The position numbers were made by a program, and so were the translations under genes. Below the pieces are notes generated by a model. It was not told where the DNA came from. It ran no database searches and worked only from the letters and a program-made list of their open reading frames with translations. A DNA stretch of 31,510 bases, from NCBI GenBank assembly GCA_041920505.1, contig JBHGXV010000032.1:1-31510 (forward strand), in the 5' to 3' direction. The DNA is from JBHGXV01 sp041920505. GTDB taxonomy: Bacteria; Bacillota; Bacilli; Brevibacillales; Brevibacillaceae. Position 1 is the first letter of the stretch; each line of letters opens with the position of its first letter. Below are positions 15,113 to 22,483 of this stretch, piece by piece.

Positions 15113-15930
15113 TGATCCAGACACAAAATCGCATTGACCAACTGTTCGCCGACCGGAGCCAAAAACGCTTCATTCCGTTTTTGACCGCAGGCGACCCATC
15201 GCTTGACGTCAGTTTTGACCTGATCTGCGCGCTGGTGGAGGCGGGAGCCGATCTGATCGAACTGGGGGTACCGTACTCCGATCCGCTCGCGGACGGGCCT
15301 GTCATCCAGCGGGCGGCCCAGCGCTCATTGGCGGTCGGCACGACGATTGGCCGCGCCCTCTCGCTCGTTCGCCGTCTGCGGGAGGCTGGCGTTGAGATCC
15401 CGCTGGTGCTCTTCACCTATGTGAATCCGGTGCTGCGCTACGGCGTGGAGCGCTTCTTCGCCGATCTGGCCGCACACGGCGCGGACGGGGCGGTGATTCC
15501 CGACTTGCCGGTCGAAGAAAACGGCGAGGCGGCCGCAGCCGCCCGGCAAAACGGACTGCACCTGATTTCGCTGGTGGCTCCCACGTCCGACACGCGCATC
15601 GCAACCATCGGACAACAAGCCAGCGGATTTTTGTACTGTGTCTCCTCGCTTGGCGTCACCGGCGTTCGCGACCAGTTGCGCGAGGATCTCGCCGAGTTTT
15701 TGCAAACCGTGCGCGCCCATACGAAGGCGCCCATCGCTGTCGGATTTGGCATCTCCACGCCCGAACAGGTGCGTTTTCTCGCTCCCCACGCCGACGGAAT
15801 CATCGTCGGCAGCGCGATTGTCCGGGTCATTGAAGAAAATCTTCCTCTGTTGACCGACCCCGCGCGGCGCGCAGAAGGGGTGTCCCGCGTAAAAACGTTT
15901 GTACAAAGCTTGATCCGTGCGTTAAAATAA
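15112..15930 (+). CDS. trpA: Tryptophan synthase alpha subunit
   Basis: TrpA cleaves indole-3-glycerol phosphate and channels indole to TrpB. The 272-residue barrel has FIPFLTAGDPS, the catalytic glutamate in DLIELGVPYSDPLADGPVIQ (second catalytic aspartate in the same segment), FTYVNPVLRYG, GAVIPDLPVEE, LVAPTSD, YCVSSLGVTG and VGFGISTPEQ. GGAGGTGA precedes the ATG, which shares a base with the trpB stop. A small hairpin and the hisC ribosome binding site follow. Confidence 0.97.
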   Translation: MIQTQNRIDQLFADRSQKRFIPFLTAGDPSLDVSFDLICALVEAGADLIELGVPYSDPLADGPVIQRAAQRSLAVGTTIGRALSLVRRLREAGVEIPLVLFTYVNPVLRYGVERFFADLAAHGADGAVIPDLPVEENGEAAAAARQNGLHLISLVAPTSDTRIATIGQQASGFLYCVSSLGVTGVRDQLREDLAEFLQTVRAHTKAPIAVGFGISTPEQVRFLAPHADGIIVGSAIVRVIEENLPLLTDPARRAEGVSRVKTFVQSLIRALK

Positions 15931-15944
15931 CAGGAAAACCTGTT
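15929..15944 (+). other. Small hairpin between trpA and hisC
   Basis: AACAGG (15929-15934) pairs with CCTGTT (15939-15944) around AAAA, directly before the hisC ribosome binding site (GGAGG, 15947-15951). Only a short T run follows, so it is not a convincing terminator. It could stabilise the transcript or modulate hisC translation. Confidence 0.35.
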
Positions 15945-15959
15945 TTGGAGGATCCGGAC

Positions 15960-17057
15960 ATGCAACCGAAACAACGCATCTTATCCGTTCCGGTTTACCA
16001 ACCGGGGAAACCGATTGACGAAGTAAAGCGCGAACTGGGCTTGACCGAAGTGATCAAGCTGGCTTCCAACGAAAACCCCTTCGGGTATTCGCCGAAAGTA
16101 AAAGAAGCGATCGCAAGCCAGCTTGACACCTTGCCGATCTATCCTGACGGCGCCAGCATGCTGCTGCGCTGGGAATTGGCCGAGTTTCTCAAGGTGCAGC
16201 CGGAACAGCTCATTTTCGGCAACGGCTCCGACGAAGTGGTGCAGATGATCTCCCGCGCGTACCTCGGCGAGGGCACCAACACGGTGATGGCCACCCCGAC
16301 CTTCCCGCAATACCGCTCCAACGCGATGATTGACGGAGCGGAGTTGATCGAGGTGCCGCTCAAAAACGGCGTGCACGACCTGAACGCGATGGCCGAAGCG
16401 ATCAATGACGAGACCCGTGTGGTCTGGGTGTGCAATCCGAACAACCCGTCTGGCACGATCGTGACCGAGAGCGAACTGCTCGCCTTTTTGGATAAGGTGC
16501 CGAAAAACGTGCTGGTGGTGCTGGATGAAGCGTACTATGAATACGTCGTCGATCCGGCATACCCGCAGACGATCCCGCTTCTGGGGAAATATCCGAACCT
16601 GATCATTCTCCGCACGTTTTCCAAAATTTACGGTCTGGCCGCGCTGCGCATCGGCTACGGCGTCGCCAGCAAGGAAATCATCACCCACCTCAGTCATGTG
16701 CGCGAGCCGTTCAACACCGGGACGCTGTCGCAGGCAGCGGCGCGGGCTGCCCTGGCCGACCAGGAGTTCGTTGCCCTCTGCCGGGAACGCAACCGTCAGG
16801 GCATGAAGCAATTGACCGACAAGTTCGACGAGCTGGGGCTGGAGTATTTCCCGTCGCAGGCCAACTTTGTGCTGGTCAACCTGAAGCAGGATTCTGACGA
16901 CGTGTTCCGCAAGCTTTTGCAACAGGGGCTGATCGTACGCTCAGGCAACGCGCTCGGCTTCCCCGGGTATCAACGGATTACGATCGGAACCCCGGAACAA
17001 AACGAGAAACTGTTGGCCGCAATCGAAGCGATTGTCGCTGGCGCGGTGCGCAACTGA
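15960..17057 (+). CDS. hisC: Histidinol-phosphate / aromatic amino acid aminotransferase
   Basis: HisC is a class I/II PLP aminotransferase that acts in histidine synthesis. In Bacillus the copy in the trp supraoperon also transaminates prephenate-derived keto acids to phenylalanine and tyrosine. The 365-residue protein has KLASNENPFGYSP, GNGSDEVVQMI, CNPNNPSGTIV, VVLDEAYYEY, the PLP lysine in TFSKIYGLAALRIGYG, and the C-terminal arginine region RITIGTPEQN. The start at 15960 (MQPKQRIL) follows GGAGG; the frame is open to a TTG at 15945. Its location between trpA and tyrA supports a dual role. Confidence 0.95.
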   Translation: MQPKQRILSVPVYQPGKPIDEVKRELGLTEVIKLASNENPFGYSPKVKEAIASQLDTLPIYPDGASMLLRWELAEFLKVQPEQLIFGNGSDEVVQMISRAYLGEGTNTVMATPTFPQYRSNAMIDGAELIEVPLKNGVHDLNAMAEAINDETRVVWVCNPNNPSGTIVTESELLAFLDKVPKNVLVVLDEAYYEYVVDPAYPQTIPLLGKYPNLIILRTFSKIYGLAALRIGYGVASKEIITHLSHVREPFNTGTLSQAAARAALADQEFVALCRERNRQGMKQLTDKFDELGLEYFPSQANFVLVNLKQDSDDVFRKLLQQGLIVRSGNALGFPGYQRITIGTPEQNEKLLAAIEAIVAGAVRN

Positions 17058-17072
17058 CCCTGACAGACTCTG

Positions 17073-17099
17073 AGATGCCGGTGGGGAACCGGCATCTTT
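17073..17099 (+). terminator. Terminator after hisC
   Basis: AGATGCCGGT (17073-17082) pairs with ACCGGCATCT (17088-17097) around GGGGA, a perfect 10-bp stem. The T run after it is short (TTTGTT). It separates trp-hisC from tyrA-aroA, perhaps incompletely. Confidence 0.7.
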
Positions 17100-17176
17100 G
17101 TTGCGTCCGGGCATCGGGCGGGTGTTGACACGGCGAGCGTGGTTACGGCGAATAGAGACAAAAAGGGGACGTGGAG

Positions 17177-18280
17177 ATGAAAACGACCATAGCTGTACTG
17201 GGAGTGGGGTTGATTGGCGGCTCTCTCGCCCTGGCGCTTCGGCAAAACCCCGAGCATCACATCATCGGGTTTGACGTGCGCGAGGATTGTTTGGACAAAG
17301 CGTTGAACAAAGGCGTCCTGCACGTCGGCGCAGCCGATTTGCACACAGCCGTGCAAAATGCCGACGTGATTTTTCTGGCGTCACCCGTGGAGCAAATCTA
17401 CGGGCTGATCGACAGGTTGGCCGAGCTGACGCTAAAGCCCGGCACCATCGTCACCGACGTGGGTAGCACCAAGGCGGGAGTGGTCCGCTACGCGCAGAAG
17501 CTCACCGAAAAGGGTGTCACTTTTATCGGCGGCCACCCGATGGCGGGTTCCCACAAGTCGGGAGTGGAGGCCGCTACCGATCGGCTGTTTGAAAATGCCT
17601 ATTACGTGCTGACACCATCTGGCGACAACGCGCCGCATCAGGTGGAGCGCCTGGCCAACCTGCTCGCCTGCACCCGGGCCAAAGTGGTGGTGATGGACCC
17701 GGACGAACACGATCGGGTGGTGGGTGCGGTCAGCCACTTTCCGCATATCCTCGCGGCCGTTCTCGTAAACCAGGTGTCGCATTACAATGAAGCAAACGAG
17801 TGGCACCACCGGCTGGCGGCGGGCGGCTTCCGCGACATTACCCGCATCGCTTCGAGCAATCCCCGGATGTGGCGGGATATTTTGCTCAACAACCGCGAGC
17901 ATTTGCTGCAGATTGCCGCCGATTGGCGGGCCGCGCTGGACGAGGTGATGGCCCTGGTGGAGGCGGGCGACCGGGATGGGATCGAGCGCTTTTTCCACGA
18001 CGCCCGCCAGTTTCGCGAAGGGTTGCCCGAGCGGCGTTCGGGGGCTTTGCCGCCGCTGTACGATCTCTACATTGACATTCCCGACCATCCGGGCGAGATC
18101 GGCCGGATTACCACCCTGCTCGGGGCGAAGCAAATCAGCCTGACCAACATCCAGATTCTGGAGACGCGCGAAGAGGATATCCTTGGCGTGTTGCGCATCA
18201 CTTTCCGCAACCAGGCCGAACTGGAAAAGGGAGAAGAGTTGTTGCGCTTTTTCAACTACAATGTGTACCGCAGAGACTAG
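17177..18280 (+). CDS. tyrA: Prephenate dehydrogenase with C-terminal ACT domain
   Basis: TyrA oxidatively decarboxylates prephenate to 4-hydroxyphenylpyruvate for tyrosine. The 367-residue protein has an N-terminal NAD-binding fold (VLGVGLIGGSLALAL), VTDVGSTK, GGHPMAGSHKSG and the active-site histidine segment VGAVSHFPHILAAVL. A C-terminal ACT domain from about residue 295 (LYIDIPDHPGEIGRITTLL) probably senses amino acids. ATG 17177 has GGGGA upstream at 17165-17169; a GTG at 17171 is less likely. A TTGACA at 17125 lacks a good -10 partner, so the promoter is unclear and readthrough from hisC is possible. Confidence 0.95.
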   Translation: MKTTIAVLGVGLIGGSLALALRQNPEHHIIGFDVREDCLDKALNKGVLHVGAADLHTAVQNADVIFLASPVEQIYGLIDRLAELTLKPGTIVTDVGSTKAGVVRYAQKLTEKGVTFIGGHPMAGSHKSGVEAATDRLFENAYYVLTPSGDNAPHQVERLANLLACTRAKVVVMDPDEHDRVVGAVSHFPHILAAVLVNQVSHYNEANEWHHRLAAGGFRDITRIASSNPRMWRDILLNNREHLLQIAADWRAALDEVMALVEAGDRDGIERFFHDARQFREGLPERRSGALPPLYDLYIDIPDHPGEIGRITTLLGAKQISLTNIQILETREEDILGVLRITFRNQAELEKGEELLRFFNYNVYRRD

Positions 18281-18301
18281 AACAAAAAAGGAGTGGAGAG
18301 C

Positions 18302-19594
18302 GTGCTACGCATTCAACGGGTTGACAGGGTAGAAGGAAAGGTTCGGGTGCCTGGCGACAAATCGATTTCCCACCGGGCCGTCATGTTCGGATCGCTGGCG
18401 GAAGGAATCACCACCATCACCGGCTTCTTGCCGGGCGCGGACTGCCTGAGCACGATTGATTGTTTCCGCCGCATGGGCGTGGAGATTGCGCACGAAGGTG
18501 ACCGGGTGACCGTGTACGGCAAGGGCTGGTACGGACTGCAGGAGCCGAGCCAGCGGCTGGACGTGGGCAATTCGGGTACGACGATCCGGCTGTTGTCGGG
18601 GATTCTCGCCACGCAGCCGTTTCACGCCGTGCTGGAAGGCGACGAATCGATCGCGAAGCGGCCGATGCGGCGGGTGATCGGTCCGCTTCGCGAGATGGGT
18701 GCGAAGATCGACGGGCGCAAAAACGGCGAATTCACGCCGCTCGCGATTCGCGGGACGACGCTGAAAGGGATTTGTTACCAATCGCCGGTGGCCAGCGCGC
18801 AGGTGAAGTCGGCCATTCTGCTGGCCGGATTGCAGGCCGAAGGGACGACCTCGGTGGAGGAGCCGTACGTGACGCGGGATCATACGGAGCGGATGCTGCG
18901 CGCGTTTGGCATCGAAGTGGTCCAAAACGGTCGCACGGTCTCGGTAAACGGCGGTCAAACGCTCAAGGGCCGGGCCATCAGCGTTCCCGGCGACATCTCT
19001 TCGGCCGCCTTTCTGATCGCGGCGGTGATGATGCTTCCCGGCAGTTCGCTTGTGATTGAAAACGTCGGCATCAACCCGACCCGCACGGGGATCATTGACG
19101 TGGTGCGGGCAATGGGCGGCCGGATCGACATCGTCAACGAGCGGCTGGAAAACGAGGAGCCGGTAGCCGACCTGCACGTCTACCACTCCGAATTGACCGG
19201 CACCGTCATCGAAGGGGAACTGATTCCGCGCCTGATCGACGAAATTCCGGTGATTGCCGTGATGGCCACCCAGGCCAAAGGAAAGACGATCATCCGCGAC
19301 GCCCAGGAATTGAAGGTAAAAGAAACCGACCGGATCGCCACCGTCGTCGGGCAGCTTTCCAAGTTTGGCGCCACCGTGACGCCGACCGACGACGGCATGA
19401 TCATCGAGGGGCCGACAGCGCTTGCGGGCGCGGCCATCGACAGCATGGGCGACCACAGGATCGGCATGGCGATGGCGATCGCCGGACTGGCTGCGTCCGG
19501 CGAGACGACGATTGCCAACGCGGAGGCGATCAACGTCTCGTTCCCGGGATTTGCCGATCTGTTGGCAACGATCACAAGACGGGTGCATGTCTGA
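18302..19594 (+). CDS. aroA: 3-phosphoshikimate 1-carboxyvinyltransferase (EPSP synthase)
   Basis: AroA transfers enolpyruvate from PEP to shikimate-3-phosphate, the step before chorismate synthase; the B. subtilis name is aroE. The 430-residue protein shows VPGDKSISHRAVMFGSLAEG, LDVGNSGTTIRLLSGILA, GDESIAKRPMRRVIGPLREMGA, SPVASAQVKSAILLAGLQA, DEIPVIAVMATQAKG, ELKVKETDRI and GDHRIGMAMAIA. These match the Bacillus-type enzyme. GTG at 18302 is chosen because AAGGAG (18288-18293) lies about 8 nt upstream; a GTG at 18293 overlaps that site. It follows tyrA by 21 nt and ends before a strong terminator. Confidence 0.96.
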   Translation: MLRIQRVDRVEGKVRVPGDKSISHRAVMFGSLAEGITTITGFLPGADCLSTIDCFRRMGVEIAHEGDRVTVYGKGWYGLQEPSQRLDVGNSGTTIRLLSGILATQPFHAVLEGDESIAKRPMRRVIGPLREMGAKIDGRKNGEFTPLAIRGTTLKGICYQSPVASAQVKSAILLAGLQAEGTTSVEEPYVTRDHTERMLRAFGIEVVQNGRTVSVNGGQTLKGRAISVPGDISSAAFLIAAVMMLPGSSLVIENVGINPTRTGIIDVVRAMGGRIDIVNERLENEEPVADLHVYHSELTGTVIEGELIPRLIDEIPVIAVMATQAKGKTIIRDAQELKVKETDRIATVVGQLSKFGATVTPTDDGMIIEGPTALAGAAIDSMGDHRIGMAMAIAGLAASGETTIANAEAINVSFPGFADLLATITRRVHV

Positions 19595-19620
19595 CGGGCG
19601 AGCGTTCTCGCACCAGCGCC

Positions 19621-19665
19621 AACAGCGCCTTTTGCCGCAGTGAACGCGGCGGGCGCTGTTTTTTT
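19621..19665 (+). terminator. Strong terminator after aroA
   Basis: AACAGCGCC (19621-19629) pairs with GGCGCTGTT (19652-19660), and an inner stem GCCGC/GCGGC (19634-19638 with 19646-19650) stacks inside. A T run to 19665 follows. This ends the aromatic amino acid block. Confidence 0.88.
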
Positions 19666-19717
19666 GTTTCCCGCGGCGTGATCACGAGAGAGGGAGACAG
19701 AAAATTTGAAAAATGGT

Positions 19718-19745
19718 TTGACAAGCGCTTACATTTGACTATAAT
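19718..19745 (+). promoter_or_regulatory. Perfect-hexamer sigma-A promoter in a gene-free gap
   Basis: TTGACA (19718-19723), a 16-nt spacer and TATAAT (19740-19745): both hexamers match the sigma-A consensus exactly. The spacer contains AAGCGCTTACA, which resembles the core of a CcpA cre site although the outer bases do not fit. No protein-coding gene starts behind it; a terminator follows about 100 nt downstream. Confidence 0.8.
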
Positions 19746-19806
19746 TAAAAATACAGTATGGTTTCTCTCAACTCCTATCCAATATACTCCGAGCACGATA
19801 TGTGCT

Positions 19807-19855
19807 ACCGCCGTTTTGAATGCGCTTACATGCGCGTGACGGCGGTTTCTTTTTT
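19807..19855 (+). terminator. Terminator of the candidate small RNA
   Basis: ACCGCCGT (19807-19814) pairs with ACGGCGGT (19839-19846), with an inner stem closed by a TTACAT loop, then TTCTTTTTT (19847-19855). It is far from any stop codon, 213 nt past aroA and behind that gene's own terminator. Confidence 0.85.
19817..19830 (+). promoter_or_regulatory. cre-like motif, second copy of GCGCTTACAT
   Basis: TGAATGCGCTTACA matches the Bacillus cre consensus (TGWAARCGYTWNCA) at 13 of 14 positions by hand alignment. The ten bases GCGCTTACAT also occur at 19726-19735 in the spacer of the upstream promoter. This copy lies inside the terminator hairpin, so the match may simply reflect hairpin structure. 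Confidence 0.3.
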
Positions 19856-19914
19856 GTTTACTCCCCATAACTTGTGCGGCATCCCGCCGATCGTCAGGAA
19901 AAAAAGAGGAATGG

Positions 19915-19943
19915 TTGACAAATTTTGAACCTTCCCCTATGCT
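19915..19943 (+). promoter_or_regulatory. Putative sigma-A promoter of the sigma/anti-sigma operon
   Basis: TTGACA (19915-19920), a 17-nt spacer and TATGCT (19938-19943). It lies about 185 nt upstream of the sigma factor start. No convincing ECF-type self-promoter was seen closer to the gene. Confidence 0.55.
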
Positions 19944-19949
19944 CTAATG

Positions 19950-20128
19950 TAGCGAATTGTGTCTTTTTGCTTTTAGCGGGCTCGCATTCGCACGAACATA
20001 CGTCATCATCGGACGTGTTTCGACAAAAAACATGTTGGGCAGCTTGCGCAACTTTTGACAACCCCGGCGGTATAAGAAAATGTAAGAAACGCTGGGGGTA
20101 CGGGATCGCTGAGGGGGTATTCCTGATC
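19950..20128 (+). other. Long 5' leader of the sigma factor operon
   Basis: About 180 nt separate the predicted transcription start from the sigma factor start codon. The stretch has a small inverted repeat (ACGTC near 20002 with GACGT near 20014) but no terminator or recognisable riboswitch. It happens to be open in the sigma factor frame back to a TTG at 19925. The translated Cys- and Ser-rich sequence does not look like sigma factor sequence, so I treat it as untranslated. Confidence 0.4.
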
Positions 20129-20722
20129 ATGACCGATTCCCAGTTAATTCGTGAAATAAAAGAAGGCAATGTTGAGCGTTACGGTGAATTGATTCGTCGC
20201 TATGAGAAGAAGATTTTCGCCTTCGTCTCCCACATGCTGCGGCAGACCCATCTGGAGCACATGGCGGAGGACATCTGCCAGGAGACGTTCTACAAAGCGT
20301 ACCGAAGCATTCATTCGTTCCGTGACGTGGAGGCCACCTTCTCCACCTGGCTGTACACCATTGCCCGCAACACCGTGCTGAGCGAACTGCGGAAGAGCCG
20401 GAACGCGGACGTGTACCTCGAAGACACGTTGCAAGTGCCGGTGGCGTCGTTTGAACGGTTGCCGGAACAGCAATTGCTGCAATCCGAACGCGAGGTGCTG
20501 GTGCGTCAGGCGATCAACAACCTTCCGGAAAAACAACGCTCTGCGCTGATCCTGCGCGAATACGAACAGATGGATTACAACGAGATTGCGACCATCATGG
20601 ATTTGACGGTGAGCTCCGTCAAGTCCCTGTTGTTCAGGGCGCGGCAGAGCATCAAGGTTCAACTGGAATCCTATATCTTGGAACCTTACTGGGAAGAAGC
20701 CGAAGGGATGAAGAAGCGATGA
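20129..20722 (+). CDS. ECF-type RNA polymerase sigma factor
   Basis: This is an extracytoplasmic-function (group 4) sigma factor of 197 residues. It has region 2 (residues about 10-80: ERYGELIRRYEKKIFAFVS, AEDICQETFYKAYRSI, FSTWLYTIARNTVLSELRK) and region 4 (about 125-180: NLPEKQRSALILREYEQMDYNEIATIMDLTVSSVKSLLFRARQSIK), with no region 3. The ATG at 20129 (MTDSQLIREIKEGN) is supported by GAGGGGG at 20111-20117 and by where family similarity begins. It overlaps the anti-sigma gene by 4 nt (ATGA). The pair sits where B. subtilis has none, between aroA and ypiA. It resembles the SigW/SigX group, but the regulon is unknown. Confidence 0.9.
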   Translation: MTDSQLIREIKEGNVERYGELIRRYEKKIFAFVSHMLRQTHLEHMAEDICQETFYKAYRSIHSFRDVEATFSTWLYTIARNTVLSELRKSRNADVYLEDTLQVPVASFERLPEQQLLQSEREVLVRQAINNLPEKQRSALILREYEQMDYNEIATIMDLTVSSVKSLLFRARQSIKVQLESYILEPYWEEAEGMKKR

Positions 20723-21333
20723 GATGCGAAGAGGCCCAAGAATTGTTAACGGACTACGCCGACAACCAGCTTTCGGAAGTGACGCGCCGGCGCGTGAGTC
20801 AGCATTTGGAGAGCTGCGATAACTGCCGTTCGGAATACAGGGTCTGGGCGGAGAGCGGCAAGTGGATTCGGGCGGAAAAACAGCAATACACCAATGTGTC
20901 GACCGCCAAGTCCATCGTGGACGCGGTCATGGCCCGAATTTTGTCCGAAGAGAAATGGGCAATTCCGATCGGGAAAAAAGTGTTTACGGTGACGGCGAAA
21001 ATGCGTCGCCTTGGGGTCAGTGTGGCCATCCTGCTCTTCATGATCAGCGGATTGAACCTGTACTCGACCTCCGGAGACGATTCGTTTCTGGCCAGTCCGA
21101 TCGTGCCGACGGCCAAGACCGAGGTCATGTCCGCCTCGATTCAGACCAAGGACGGAATTGTCGAAGTGTTGCCGGAGACCTCCCCGTCGTCGGACAAGGA
21201 GGTGGCGGCGATCGCGCCCGTCTCCAACGACTTGGACAATAGCGGTGCCGTCAAACCTAATTATGGCCTGATTTTAAGCGTATTCGGCATTTTGATTACC
21301 GTCATCGGCATGAGTTGGCTGACACGGGCGTAA
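20719..21333 (+). CDS. Zinc-finger anti-sigma factor, membrane anchored
   Basis: This 204-residue protein begins with a zf-HC2 anti-sigma (ZAS) domain: MRCEEAQELLTDYADNQLS, then HLESCDNC, which is the H-x3-C-x2-C zinc motif, with Cys3 as a likely further ligand. A hydrophobic segment at about residues 96-116 (LGVSVAILLFMISGLNLY) and a second at the C-terminus (about 181-202, GLILSVFGILITVIGMSWL) predict two membrane spans with an approximately 65-residue Ser/Pro/Val-rich loop outside. Being coupled to the sigma gene, it should hold that sigma at the membrane until a signal releases it. It is followed by a terminator. Confidence 0.87.
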   Translation: MRCEEAQELLTDYADNQLSEVTRRRVSQHLESCDNCRSEYRVWAESGKWIRAEKQQYTNVSTAKSIVDAVMARILSEEKWAIPIGKKVFTVTAKMRRLGVSVAILLFMISGLNLYSTSGDDSFLASPIVPTAKTEVMSASIQTKDGIVEVLPETSPSSDKEVAAIAPVSNDLDNSGAVKPNYGLILSVFGILITVIGMSWLTRA

Positions 21334-21351
21334 ATCTGTGATAGGCTATGG

Positions 21352-21380
21352 AAAAGACCGTCTGTAACGGACGGTCTTTT
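21352..21380 (+). terminator. Terminator after the anti-sigma gene
   Basis: AAAAGACCGTC (21352-21362) pairs perfectly with GACGGTCTTTT (21370-21380), an 11-bp stem around a 7-nt loop (TGTAACG). Confidence 0.87.
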
Positions 21381-21428
21381 GCCGCTCTTGTGGAGGGAGC
21401 GCCAGATGTACTCGCGGGGTGAATGGAC

Positions 21429-22376
21429 ATGGCGAAACAATGGCTTCACGTCATTGACGAAGCGGTGAAGCGGATCGAAAACAACGAAGTGGAACTGGGG
21501 ATTCAGGCGCTGCAAAAAATAGAGGAACACGGCAAGACGCTGCCGGAGGTGGTGCTCTACCTGGCAGATGTCTGGTACCAGCTCGGCCATCTCGAACGGG
21601 CGAAAGCGTTGCTCGGCGAGACGCTGGAGGCGAACCGCTTTGCGGATGGCGGGATGCGCCGCGACGCCGAATTGCTTTTGGCCGAAGTGGTATTGGACGA
21701 TGGCGACTACGAGCGAGCGCAAAGCATATTGTACAAGCTGAAGGAAGAAGGCGTCACCGACACCCGCCTGTTCCTGTTGCTCGCCGATTTGTACGCCCTG
21801 CAGGACTTGGACGAAGTGGCGGTCAAATACCTGGAGATGGCATGGGAGCAGGAACGGGACAACCAGGAGATCATGGCCGCGCTGGGCGAGATGTACACTC
21901 GGATCGGCCGGTATGAGGAGGCGGTTCGCGTGCTCGGGCAGGTGGACGGAGCCAATCTGGGGTCGCTTGCCCTGAAGGCGCGCATGTTTGCCCAAAGCGG
22001 CCAATTCGAGGAGGCCTATCGCCTCTATCAACAGGTGCTGGAGCGGGACCGTTCGCCGGAGATTCTGTTCGGCTGCGGACTGATGGCGTACAATCTCGGC
22101 AAGCTGGAAGAGGCGCGCGGCTACATCGAAATGTTGCTGGCGCTTGAAGAAGAGTACGTCACCGCCTATCCGCTGTTAGCCGACATCTGGCTGGCGCTCG
22201 GCAAGACGGAACAGGCGATTGACGCCCTTCGTTCCTACGTCGATCTCTCCGGTTTTGACCTGGACCAGATCCGCCGGTTGACCGCGCTTTTAAACCAGGC
22301 CGGCCGCTACGAGGAAGCGAGAGAGTATCAGCGGCTGCTGGATCAGTGGGATGCGGATGACGAAGACGCGAGATAA
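21429..22376 (+). CDS. ypiA: TPR-repeat protein, YpiA family
   Basis: This 315-residue cytoplasmic protein is built of tetratricopeptide repeats. Helix pairs such as VVLYLADVWYQLGHLERAKALL, AELLLAEVVLDDGDYERAQSIL, LFLLLADLYALQDLDEVAVKYL, IMAALGEMYTRIGRYEEAVRVL, LALKARMFAQSGQFEEAYRLYQ and YPLLADIWLALGKTEQAIDALR recur about every 34 residues. The start at 21429 (MAKQW) follows GGGGTGA (21416-21422); ATG 21423 is too close to that site. Position before the IDEAL, ypiF and qcr genes matches B. subtilis ypiA. The molecular partner is unknown; the repeats suggest a protein-binding scaffold. No promoter was identified between the upstream terminator and the start. Confidence 0.85.
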   Translation: MAKQWLHVIDEAVKRIENNEVELGIQALQKIEEHGKTLPEVVLYLADVWYQLGHLERAKALLGETLEANRFADGGMRRDAELLLAEVVLDDGDYERAQSILYKLKEEGVTDTRLFLLLADLYALQDLDEVAVKYLEMAWEQERDNQEIMAALGEMYTRIGRYEEAVRVLGQVDGANLGSLALKARMFAQSGQFEEAYRLYQQVLERDRSPEILFGCGLMAYNLGKLEEARGYIEMLLALEEEYVTAYPLLADIWLALGKTEQAIDALRSYVDLSGFDLDQIRRLTALLNQAGRYEEAREYQRLLDQWDADDEDAR

Positions 22377-22383
22377 CAAGCGG

Positions 22384-22418
22384 ACGGGAAGTTGCTTCGG
22401 GCAGCTTCCTGTTTTTTT
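22384..22418 (+). terminator. Terminator after ypiA
   Basis: ACGGGAAGTTGC (22384-22395) pairs with GCAGCTTCCTGT (22401-22412), with G-U wobbles, around TTCGG, followed by seven T. Confidence 0.85.
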
Positions 22419-22483
22419 GTTTTAGTTTGGATGATCTTGGCAAGAATGGGAGTAAAGTATCTGACAGATTGAAGGGATACGCG

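Larger units (their letters stand above)
19752..19855 (+). ncRNA. Candidate small RNA, about 104 nt
   Basis: Transcription from the promoter at 19718-19745 would start near 19752 and meet a strong intrinsic terminator ending near 19855. The predicted RNA has a pyrimidine-rich single-stranded 5' part (19761-19790), a 5-bp hairpin (AGCAC 19792-19796 with GTGCT 19802-19806), and a terminal hairpin (19807-19846). The terminal hairpin has an 8-bp outer stem ACCGCCGT/ACGGCGGT, an inner stem ATGCGC/GCGCGT and a TTACAT loop, followed by TTCTTTTTT. A weak open frame begins at 19758 without a ribosome binding site and runs through the terminator, so a coding role is unlikely. I do not recognise a known RNA family. 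Confidence 0.55.

Noticed and set aside
17125..17153. TTGACA upstream of tyrA as a promoter
   Set aside because: The hexamer at the right distance is GCGAAT, a poor -10, so I did not call a promoter.
19758..19928. 56-codon open frame beginning at the predicted start of the candidate small RNA
   Set aside because: No ribosome binding site, the ATG is within a few bases of the predicted transcript start, and the frame runs through the strong terminator hairpin.
20087..20115. GAAAC-N16-CGCT as an ECF self-promoter of the sigma gene
   Set aside because: The -10 does not match the CGTA/CGTC pattern and the start would fall on the ribosome binding site.
19925..20128. 68-codon N-terminal extension of the ECF sigma factor
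   Set aside because: It starts with TTG without a ribosome binding site, its Cys/Ser-rich sequence does not resemble sigma factors, and family similarity begins at the ATG at 20129 with a purine-rich site upstream.
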